From Streptomyces beigongshangae (GTDB lineage Bacteria; Actinomycetota; Actinomycetes; Streptomycetales; Streptomycetaceae): 50,048 bases of DNA. The translations under genes were made by a program, and so were the position numbers. The notes under the pieces are model-generated. The model was given only the letters and a program-made list of their open reading frames with translations. It did not search any database and was not told the DNA's origin. The stretch spans positions 65,112 to 115,159 of the forward strand of contig NZ_JAHKJW010000027.1 in the NCBI RefSeq assembly GCF_019710745.1, in the 5' to 3' direction. Shown here piece after piece: positions 16,208-22,487 of this stretch; positions within the stretch are counted from its first letter, which is position 1; each line of letters starts with the position of its first letter.

Positions 16208-17075
16208 GCGCTGTCCCGTAATGATCAGCAGTGAGTCTGGGATGCGGTCCCGTGCGGTGCGGGCCGCTGCTTCATCCGGCGAGAGTGAGGTTGTGCAGGC
16301 GGGCGATGCCGAGCATGGCGTGATGAACGCCGTCGCCCTTCAATCGGTAGTCGCGGAGAATCTTCCAGCTCTTCATGCGGGCGAAGGTGTGCTCGACGCG
16401 GGCACGGGCCTTGCGGTGTGAGTGGTTGTGCTCCTCTTTCCAGGCCGGGAGTTCGGCCTGGCCGGGTTCGTGGCGGTGTGGGATCACCAGGCCGGTGCCG
16501 CGGTAGCCGCCGTCAGCGATCACTGTGGTGTTGCCGACGGCTGCCTTCGCTCCGGACAACTCCCATGCCGTGCAGTCGTTGCGGTTGCCGGGCAGGGGCC
16601 GGCCAACTGCGACGACCAGTCGCGTGTCGGCGTCGATGACGACCTGGTGGTTGGTGGAGTACCGGTAGTTTTTCGACTGTGCGGCCACCGCGTGGTCACG
16701 TGTGGGGACCAAGGTGCCGTCCACGATGAGCACGGTGTCCTTGCGGAATCGTTGGCGTGGCCGCAGCGCGAGCAGGGGTGCGAGGCAGTTGATGATGCGG
16801 TCGGCCGCAGACTTCGAGATTCCGAACAGCGGCGCGAGCTGGCGCAGCGCCAAGTTCGTCCGCCCGTACGCCGCGACCAGCAGGACGCGGTCCTCCAGGG
16901 GCAGGCCCCACGGTCGGCCTCGGCGGACCGTGTCCGCTCCTTCGCGGCGCAGGGCGGTAACCAACTTGCCGAAGCAGCACGGGCTCAGCCCGGTGAACGG
17001 ACCTATCCAGGACGGCTGTGACGCCGTGATCACACCAGCCACGGATTGATCTTTTCACCGCGGCTTGGGCCGGGT
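16208..17075 (-). mobile_element. IS5-family insertion sequence (ends approximate)
   Basis: One intact transposase gene fills the element. The left end probably lies at GCGCTGTCCCGTAA near 16208; a near-identical GGGCTGTCCCGTAA occurs at 38734. I could not find the matching inverted repeat beyond the transposase start, so the right boundary is a guess and a truncated right end is possible. Confidence 0.6.
16272..17042 (-). CDS. IS5-family DDE transposase
   Basis: The 256-residue protein has the N-terminal helix-turn-helix region (LAPLFGISKSAADRII) and the DDE catalytic core: Asp in LIVDGTLVP, Asp in VIADGGYRG and Glu in RARVEHTFARMKSWK followed by the RDYR segment. It appears complete. A frameshifted and truncated relative lies at 39299-39838 in the opposite orientation. 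The GTG start (GTGGCTGGTGTG) matches the start region of that second copy. Confidence 0.93.
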   Translation of the reverse strand: MAGVITASQPSWIGPFTGLSPCCFGKLVTALRREGADTVRRGRPWGLPLEDRVLLVAAYGRTNLALRQLAPLFGISKSAADRIINCLAPLLALRPRQRFRKDTVLIVDGTLVPTRDHAVAAQSKNYRYSTNHQVVIDADTRLVVAVGRPLPGNRNDCTAWELSGAKAAVGNTTVIADGGYRGTGLVIPHRHEPGQAELPAWKEEHNHSHRKARARVEHTFARMKSWKILRDYRLKGDGVHHAMLGIARLHNLTLAG

Positions 17076-17093
17076 CCCTCATCCAGCTTCTCG

Positions 17094-17546
17094 TCAGCCG
17101 GCCAGACGGCGCCGCCACCAGAGGTCAGAACGCCACTGTCGATCAGCGGCGAACGGGTCGGGCAGCGTCCGCTCGACGTACTTGGCGTCCAGGGCGCGCA
17201 CCTGGCGTTGCAGCTGGGCGCGGGACCGGGGAGGCAACTGCCGCAAGACCTCCTCAAGCACGTCGCGAGCGTGCCGCACGTCGTCGAAGGAGCAGCCGCG
17301 GCACGAACACTCGGCATCCTGTGGATACAGGGGTCGTCGTCCGGGGGGCTGCAGAAACGCCCGATACTGCCGCAGCGCACGGTCGGTGGCATTGGGATAC
17401 ACGTAGTAGTCGCCCGAGAGCCGCTCTACTCGATCTATGGCGATGCTAGTTCGGGCAGAGAGCCCGTGGATCCGCTCTGGAGGCAAGCCCCACGCGACAC
17501 GGAGAGACTGTTCAGCGCGCAGCGCGCCGGGCCGCTTACGCGGCAT
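17094..17546 (-). CDS. Hypothetical protein with a CSCRGCSFDDV motif
   Basis: I do not recognise this 150-residue protein. It is basic and has a Cys pair motif (AECSCRGCSFDDV) that could bind a metal, followed by a helical DVLEEVLRQLPPRSRAQLQRQ segment. The ATG at 17546 is preceded only by a weak GAAAGG. The gene ends 52 nt from the IS5 transposase start. The first codons overlap the end of a possible small membrane protein gene upstream by 11 nt, which suggests an operon. Confidence 0.65.
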   Translation of the reverse strand: MPRKRPGALRAEQSLRVAWGLPPERIHGLSARTSIAIDRVERLSGDYYVYPNATDRALRQYRAFLQPPGRRPLYPQDAECSCRGCSFDDVRHARDVLEEVLRQLPPRSRAQLQRQVRALDAKYVERTLPDPFAADRQWRSDLWWRRRLAG

Positions 17547-17784
17547 CGACCTTTCGGTACGTGGACATGGACAACATCATGCCAGGAGCTACGGCCCGGC
17601 GACGGTCAGGAAACCGCATCCGGCATCGGCCCATCGCCCCGAGGCTCAACCTCGCATGCCGTCCGGGACGGAGTAGCGGGACAGCGCTTAGCCACGCCAC
17701 CGCGCATCCGAAAAGCGTCGGCCCCACTTCCTCGCCCAGCGCGCCGGCGACCGGCATGGACAAACAGAAGATCATCACTCCCAT
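17536..17784 (-). CDS. Possible small membrane protein
   Basis: The 82-residue reading frame starts with a hydrophobic stretch (GVMIFCLSMPVAGALG) and continues with LFGCAVAWLSAVPLL, giving one or two possible membrane segments, then a basic tail. AGGA lies 4 nt before the ATG. No homologue is recognised. The 11-nt overlap with the next gene supports but does not prove that it is translated. Confidence 0.4.
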   Translation of the reverse strand: MGVMIFCLSMPVAGALGEEVGPTLFGCAVAWLSAVPLLRPGRHARLSLGAMGRCRMRFPDRRRAVAPGMMLSMSTYRKVDAA

Positions 17785-17879
17785 GGCGTCCTAGATGATG
17801 AGACGCTCTACGTAGTTGTTGGGGCGGCTGCGGCGGCGAGCACGTCCTCTTGCAGGCGGATCTGTGTCTGCTAGCAGAC

Positions 17880-18001
17880 GTACCGAGTGAGTTGTGATAT
17901 AGCCGTCACCCCACCTAGAGAACCTTTTGAGCGGAATGTGCAATTCGTTGAAAGTGATGGAAACGGCTCTGATCCTGAGGGAAACTCGCAGGTGGCGGAG
18001 T
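17880..18001 (+). promoter_or_regulatory. Leader of CRISPR array 3
   Basis: AT-richer DNA directly before the first repeat. TCGTTGAAAGTGATGGAAAC (17945-17964) and the final GCAGGTGGCGGAGT (17988-18001) match the leader of array 2 in sequence and in distance to the repeat. The array is thus equipped for acquisition although the cas genes are 7 kb away. Confidence 0.7.
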
Positions 18002-18684
18002 CTGCTCCCCGCACCCGCGGGGATGGTCCACCTCCTGGCCGGGCACGGCCTGCTTCGCCGTGCTGCTCCCCGCACCCGCGGGGATGGTCCCTCGCCCGCC
18101 TCGACCAGGGCGTCGGCAAGGTCCTGCTCCCCGCACCCGCGGGGATGGTCCCTGCGGGCCCGGATCGCCGACGATCTCCGCTACCTGCTCCCCGCACCCG
18201 CGGGGATGGTCCCATCGCGTGGATACGGGCACGGGCACGGCCGCTCTGCTCCCCGCACCCGCGGGGATGGTCCCTCACCGAACTCGGGGAACTGGCCAGG
18301 GTCGGACTGCTCCCCGCACCCGCGGGGATGGTCCCGGCGACGCCGAGGTCACTGCCCGGGGCCGACGCTGCTCCCCGCACCCGCGGGGATGGTCCCGCAA
18401 CCGTGCCCTAGCCACGTGTCAGCTCGCGCTGCTCCCCGCACCCGCGGGGATGGTCCCTACGCGCCCATCACCCTGGCCGTCGTCCTGCTCTGCTCCCCGC
18501 ACCCGCGGGGATGGTCCCACCGAGTTCGCGAAGTCCGCGGCGCACATCCTCTGCTCCCCGCACCCGCGGGGATGGTCCCGGACTGTTAATCCGTGTGTCC
18601 CTGGTTCAAGTCTGCTCCCCGCACCCGCGGGGATGGTCCCGTGTCCGTCGGCGCGTCCGTAGTGGGCATGATCTGCTCCCCGCC
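18002..18684 (+). CRISPR. CRISPR array 3, type I-E, 11 repeats plus truncated end repeat
   Basis: Full repeats start at 18002 and then every 61 bp up to 18612, with 32-nt spacers. After a last spacer (18641-18672) only the first 12 bases or so of a further repeat remain (18673 onward) before unrelated DNA. The repeat has the CTGCTCC start of array 2. The first repeat ends in A where the others end in C. Transcription is rightwards from the leader at 17880-18001. There are 11 spacers including the last one; repeats are otherwise identical, so the array is probably functional. The spacer at 18580-18611 looks like part of a tRNA gene. Confidence 0.97.
18580..18611. other. Spacer matching a tRNA-Asn(GUU)-like sequence
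   Basis: The spacer reads as an anticodon arm GGACTGTTAATCC (loop CTGTTAA, anticodon GTT), a short variable region GTGTGT, and a T-arm start CCCTGGTTCAAGT. This order is that of a bacterial tRNA-Asn and is very close to the E. coli tRNA-Asn in the same stretch. It is part of a spacer and not a tRNA gene. Confidence 0.8.
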
Positions 18685-18855
18685 GGCCAGGCGCTGCACC
18701 GACAGCTCGCCGTACCGGCCGATGTGGTCGAACACCAGCTCCTGGTCGTCGATGTCGGCGGGCTCCGGCTCCGCAGCGGGGACAACGGTGGCCGGACATG
18801 GCGCGGGCAGTCCGAGCGCAGGTCCAGCTGCTCGGTCTGCGGGTGAGTAGTCCAA
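18684..18855 (-). pseudogene. Fragment of a DHIxRYGE-type plasmid gene
   Basis: The minus strand encodes DDQELVFDHIGRYGELSVQRL and then runs into the cut CRISPR repeat. The same block occurs in the gene at 29403-29846 (DHQLVFDHIDRYGEVSAQRL). The similarity is also visible at the DNA level over about 60 bp. The 3' part of the gene is missing, so this is a fragment joined to the end of array 3. The function of the family is unknown to me. Confidence 0.6.
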
Positions 18856-18883
18856 CGCAGAGAGTCTGTTGGCTGCGTTGGAC
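18850..18883. terminator. Hairpin after array 3
   Basis: GTCCAACGCAG (18850-18860) and CTGCGTTGGAC (18873-18883) form a perfect 11-bp stem with a 12-nt loop. No T-run follows, as is common in Streptomyces. It could end transcription from array 3. Confidence 0.5.
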
Positions 18884-19059
18884 GACTTGGTCGGATGGAT
18901 ACGGCCCGGTGAGCGCTGTGCGCTTCACAGTGCAGATGGCTCGGGACACGGGAGACGATCGCCGCTCCGCCTTCACATGTATCCCATGAGATCGACACGT
19001 TCTCTGCTCATTCGGTAGGCTCCGGGCGCTTCATCCGCACCACAGAGGGGGGATTCCTC

Positions 19060-19551
19060 ATGCGTATGCGTCTTGTCCTGACCGCGGTGGCCACCGCTGG
19101 CGCCCTTGCCGCCGTCGTCAGCCCGGTCCAGGCCGCCGAGTACACGTCGTCGCTGAAGATCAAGGGCGTGCAGTACGACGCTCCCGGCACCGACTCCAAC
19201 AAGTGCTCGAGCGGCAACACGAAGAACGAATACCTGACGATCAAGAACTACGCCAGGACCGCCAGGATCGACCTCAAGGGCTACGCCGTCAAGGACGCCG
19301 CGGGCACCAAGTACACCTTCACCGCCAGCCACGTCCTGGAGCCCGGCGACTACGTGAAACAGCGCGGAGGCAAGGGCCCCAACTCCGACGCCGGCAACGT
19401 CGTCTACCGCCAGAACTGCAACTTCCTGTGGAACAACGACAAAGACACCATCCACTTCCTCAAGCCCGGCGGCGCCGGCGCCGACTCCCACGCCTACACC
19501 AAGAGGGCCAACGACAGGGACGGCAACGGCTACATCGGCTACCACAACTGA
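19060..19551 (+). CDS. Secreted lamin-tail-domain protein
   Basis: The 163-residue protein has a clear signal peptide (basic MRMRL, hydrophobic core, cleavage probably after SPVQA) and then a single lamin-tail-like beta domain: NEYLTIKNYARTARIDLKGY, DAAGTKYTFTASHVLEPGDYV and NNDKDTIHFLKPGG are the characteristic strands. Such domains are found in secreted and DNA-associated bacterial proteins; the role here is unknown. AGAGGGGGGA precedes the ATG at the right distance. A strong hairpin follows the stop codon. It converges with the HNH nuclease gene. Confidence 0.85.
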   Translation: MRMRLVLTAVATAGALAAVVSPVQAAEYTSSLKIKGVQYDAPGTDSNKCSSGNTKNEYLTIKNYARTARIDLKGYAVKDAAGTKYTFTASHVLEPGDYVKQRGGKGPNSDAGNVVYRQNCNFLWNNDKDTIHFLKPGGAGADSHAYTKRANDRDGNGYIGYHN

Positions 19552-19567
19552 CACACCCCGCACACCC

Positions 19568-19598
19568 GGTGATCCCGCCCGCCACGGGCGGGATCACC
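19568..19598. terminator. Perfect 14-bp hairpin between convergent genes
   Basis: GGTGATCCCGCCCG (19568-19581) pairs with CGGGCGGGATCACC (19585-19598) around a 3-nt loop. It lies 16 nt after the lamin-tail gene and serves both this gene and, in the other direction, the HNH nuclease gene as a bidirectional terminator. Confidence 0.9.
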
Positions 19599-19741
19599 CT
19601 GCGTCACAGAACTATGCGGCACGTCACGGCGCCGCATACAGGACCAGCAGGGCCAGTGCCGGTGAGGGAGCCGGACAGAGGCAGCCCCGCGAGTGCTCTT
19701 CCTCGTCCAGCCGGGGCTGCTGCCCGGTTGGCTCCGGCGCG

Positions 19742-20407
19742 TTACGTGGCAGGTTCGTACGCCACGGCCTTGAGCGGGCAGCCACCGGCGATGTCCCGCA
19801 GCGCCGCGAGCTCGGTGTCGTCGACGGCCAGGCCCCAGCGCAGCTTCGTGCCCACCCACTGCGCGGCGTACGTGCAGCGCACCGCCTCGTCGGGGGCGGG
19901 CGGCATCCAGGTAGCCGGGTCCTGGTCGCTCTTGCTGCGGTTGGAGCGGGCCGTAACGGCCACCAGGGATGCCTCTGCACCCTGGTCGTTGGCGTAGGCC
20001 TCGCGGCGCCGCGCCGTCCAGGCGGAGGCCCCGGAATCCCAGGCCTCCGCGAGGGGAACCATGTGATCGATGTCCAGGCCCGATGCGGACGTCACCGAGG
20101 TCGCGTCGTAGTAGGAGAACCATCGGCCGCCCGTCAGCTGGCAGTTCGGGCCGATCTGCGGCGCCTCGACAGCTTCCGCAATGAGTACCTCCGCGCGCGT
20201 GTTGCAGCCGTCGGCAGGGTTGGTGCCGGCGTTCCAGTGCTTGAAGGCGGTGCGCTGATAGCCGGCCCGCGATTCCGCGGCCAGGGGTAGGCGTTCGACG
20301 GCCGCGGCCAGCGGCACGCTTTCTGCCGCATGGGCCGACGGGGCGGGGGCCAGTGGCAGGACGAGGATGGCGGCGGCGGTGAGGCCCCGCAGAGCAGACT
20401 TGATCAT
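19742..20407 (-). CDS. Secreted HNH endonuclease-like protein (GmrSD C-terminal/DUF1524 type)
   Basis: The 221-residue protein starts with a signal peptide (MIKSALRGLTAAAILVL, cleavage near SAHA). It has the DIDHMVPLAEAWDSGAS motif with the catalytic His and SNRSKSDQDPATWMPP as the second half of the HNH site, as in DUF1524-type secreted nucleases of Streptomyces. It is probably an extracellular nuclease. I chose the ATG at 20407 because it starts the signal peptide; an upstream ATG at 20467 would add a non-secretory N-terminus. A partial second copy lies at about 41630-42040. Confidence 0.88.
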   Translation of the reverse strand: MIKSALRGLTAAAILVLPLAPAPSAHAAESVPLAAAVERLPLAAESRAGYQRTAFKHWNAGTNPADGCNTRAEVLIAEAVEAPQIGPNCQLTGGRWFSYYDATSVTSASGLDIDHMVPLAEAWDSGASAWTARRREAYANDQGAEASLVAVTARSNRSKSDQDPATWMPPAPDEAVRCTYAAQWVGTKLRWGLAVDDTELAALRDIAGGCPLKAVAYEPAT

Positions 20408-20503
20408 CTGCTGTTGATAGCGGCCGGCCGGCCGCGCCGTGCGGTAACTGCCGTGCAGGTCACCCATGTGAGGGGAACAGTAATACCGGAGAAACGAACC
20501 TGC

Positions 20504-20638
20504 TTACGGGGTCTTCTCTGGCATGGCTGCACCCGCGACGATCAACACGATGCTGGCTTGTTCACCGGATGTCTTTGTGATTCTGAAGCCGGTTTTGACG
20601 AGCGCCTGCATCACTGCCACCGCAGCGAACTGTTTCAT
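20504..20638 (-). CDS. Possible 44-residue peptide
   Basis: A short reading frame starts MKQFAAVAVMQALVKTG and contains a hydrophobic SIVLIVAGAAM segment. There is no clear ribosome-binding site and no recognised homologue. It lies between the HNH gene and a small membrane protein gene. Low-confidence call, recorded because its composition is protein-like. Confidence 0.25.
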   Translation of the reverse strand: MKQFAAVAVMQALVKTGFRITKTSGEQASIVLIVAGAAMPEKTP

Positions 20639-20719
20639 GCATTCAGGATTTATTAGAAGACATTGTTCGCGTTCGGCCCGCCCTAATCCAACCGCCGTAA
20701 CCTCAGCCGTTAAAAATCT

Positions 20720-20920
20720 TTAGTCGCTCACCAGGTACCTTGCGAACACAAGGCCAGCAAGAGCTCCCACCACAGCGCCGATGCAGGTCAGTACGAGGAG
20801 ATCCCAGCCGAAGCCCGACCCTACAGCGCGTGAGACGAAGGTGACCACAATGCCCATGAGGGCTCCTCGGATCGCCCCGATCCTACGCACTCGAGAACTG
20901 ACTTTCTTTGATTCAGGCAT
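20720..20920 (-). CDS. Small two-segment membrane protein
   Basis: The 66-residue protein has a basic N-terminus (SKKVSSRVRRIGAIRG) and two hydrophobic stretches (ALMGIVVTFVSRAVG and LLVLTCIGAVVGALAGLVFA), the second with GxxxG-like spacing. AAAGGA stands 6 nt before the ATG at 20920. It follows the RHS remnant after a strong terminator and might once have been its immunity or accessory gene, but no family is recognised. Confidence 0.65.
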   Translation of the reverse strand: MPESKKVSSRVRRIGAIRGALMGIVVTFVSRAVGSGFGWDLLVLTCIGAVVGALAGLVFARYLVSD

Positions 20921-20947
20921 CACACATCCTTTTGTGAACGTCCAAAA

Positions 20948-20987
20948 GCGGTGGTGGTCTGCGCAGAGCCGCGCAGGCCACCACCGC
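20948..20987. terminator. Hairpin after the RHS remnant
   Basis: A 17-bp stem (20948-20964 with 20971-20987, one G-T pair) around a 6-nt loop lies 9 nt beyond the original stop codon of the RHS gene. It fits an intrinsic terminator for the RHS transcript. Confidence 0.8.
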
Positions 20988-20995
20988 CATACGAT

Positions 20996-21870
20996 TTAGA
21001 AAAGGTTTCGAAGCCAGGGAGCTCTGCTCAGAGGAGCCGCACCCAGCCCGCCACCCAAGGCGCCGTTGTAGAACGCGTTCTTAGAGGTCGTTTTCATCTA
21101 CGAAGCCCGTTTCATCCCAACAGGTCGCAGTGTCGAGACGTGACTATTGGGGCGATGGCTTCTCTAGAACTCAGAGTGACTGAGGCGGTGCTTCAAATTT
21201 CCGTTTCATCTGAGCAAGTTCCGTCTCATCCCAAATATTGCCTGCATGGGCGATCCGCCCCGTAGTTGCCCCCGCCGGTCCGGCACTCAGGAAGCGCAAG
21301 TATTCCAATGAGGCAGTTGTGGCGGTGCAAAATAGATGAAAACGACCTCTTACGGTCCTCGCTGCCACCACCGCCGATGGCAGATCCGATAGCACCTCCA
21401 GCACCCCCGCCGAGAGCGCCCATACCGACGCCCAGGGCGATGCAGCCCACTGTGGCGGCCGTGCAGAGGGCAGCAGCCGCTGCGGCGCCCACGACGGTGC
21501 CCAGCGTGCTACCCACGGTCTCCGTAACGGACGAGAAGCTGAGCAATCCGTTGGGGTCGATGCGGTTGACGGGGTCGCCTTCGGCGTAGAGGTAGGGGTT
21601 CTTCTCCTGGCCGGAGGGGTCGGGCTGGGTGAAGCAGCCGATGTTGGGGTCGTAGTAGCGGGCGCCGAGGTGGTACATGCCGGTGGGGTCCTGGTGGCCG
21701 GCCGCGAACCGGTAGGGCTGGGAGACCCCGGCCTTTTCGGTGGTGGTGGAGCGGGTGACGCCGCGGGGGCTGTAGGCGTACGTGTTCACCTTTGTACCGG
21801 ACTCGTCGGCGAGGCCGATGACGGAGCCGACGGCGTCGGTGAGGTAGTAGCTGCGGACGCGCTGGGGCGC
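20996..21870 (-). pseudogene. RHS-repeat protein C-terminal remnant, interrupted by a MITE
   Basis: The minus strand encodes the RHS core: SYYLTDAVGSVIGLADESG, YRFAAGHQDPTGMYHLGARYYDP and PDPSGQEKNPYLYAEGDPVNRIDP, followed by a glycine/alanine-rich hydrophobic tail. The N-terminal RHS repeats are absent: upstream of about 21870 the frame changes to unrelated sequence. A 266-bp element at 21084-21349 splits the 3' end. Removing it with one 3-bp target copy gives SEDRKNAFYNGALGGG and then the stop at 20996. It lies downstream of the SGNH esterase gene, an order I recall from Streptomyces RHS loci. Confidence 0.85.
21084..21349. mobile_element. 266-bp MITE-like element
   Basis: Perfect 17-bp terminal inverted repeats: GAGGTCGTTTTCATCTA at 21084-21100 and its reverse complement at 21333-21349. 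Both sides are flanked by a TTA (21081-21083 and 21350-21352), a 3-bp target duplication. No transposase gene is present inside. Excision with one TTA restores the RHS reading frame exactly, which confirms the boundaries. A 3-bp TNA target would fit some IS5-family groups as the mobilising parent, but that is inference. Confidence 0.88.
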
Positions 21871-22001
21871 CCGCCCCAGCGGATGCCCTTCTCGCTGCGG
21901 ATGCGGGCGCGTTCCTTGCGTTCTGAAGCCAGGACGTCGCAGTGGCGGGCGTTGGCATCGCGCCAGAGGACCAACCTCAGTTGGTGGCATGGTTGGTTGG
22001 A

Positions 22002-22487
22002 TCAGGCGCCGTCACATTTTTCAAGGCGGGTCGTCTTCTCTTGCGGTTCGTCCTTCGTGTCCCTGTGAAACACGATGGAATAGCAGCGATAGGCCCTGGA
22101 ATAAGAGGTGCCGAATATGCTGGTGTCCTTGTACTCCCCGAAAAAGCGGACGGTGGTGGCCAGCGAACCTTCCGACCGCGCGTAGGAGGTAAGTCTGCCG
22201 TCGTGCCGTTCGGCGATGCCGCGCACGGCTTCCCTGCCGGGAGGGTAGTGCGGCACCGCCAGTACGTCGCGCGCGTACGACCGGGCCAGGGTGACCGTCC
22301 TGTGCAGGGCTTCTGCCTCGTTTCGGTCATTCGCACGCTCCTGGCGGTAGTGCGTGACCATGAGAACCAGGGCGATGATCAGCACTGCCACTACGGGCGC
22401 CAGGAGGGCGATGAGGCATCCCGGGGACGGCACCGTAGCGCGGTGCTGCCGCGCCACGGTGCCGTGATCGGACATACGCGTACTCAC
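22002..22487 (-). CDS. Small single-pass membrane protein
   Basis: The 161-residue protein has one strong membrane helix (PGCLIALLAPVVAVLIIALVL, near residues 23-43 from the GTG start) followed by a soluble domain of about 110 residues with no recognised family. The GTG at 22487 overlaps the stop of the SGNH esterase gene (GTGA); an ATG at 22475 is an alternative. It stands between that gene and the RHS remnant, so all three were probably one operon. Confidence 0.75.
   Translation of the reverse strand: MSTRMSDHGTVARQHRATVPSPGCLIALLAPVVAVLIIALVLMVTHYRQERANDRNEAEALHRTVTLARSYARDVLAVPHYPPGREAVRGIAERHDGRLTSYARSEGSLATTVRFFGEYKDTSIFGTSYSRAYRCYSIVFHRDTKDEPQEKTTRLEKCDGA

Noticed and set aside
18580..18611. 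A real tRNA gene fragment in the genome
   Set aside because: It occupies exactly one 32-nt spacer between CRISPR repeats, so it is a captured sequence.
21083..21350. Invertible DNA segment between inverted repeats
   Set aside because: The 3-bp target duplication and the restored RHS frame after removal show an insertion rather than an inversion.
21171..21404. Separate 77-residue gene ending ELAQMKRKFEAPPQSL
   Set aside because: It lies mostly inside the MITE-like element and crosses its border; no ribosome-binding site is seen.
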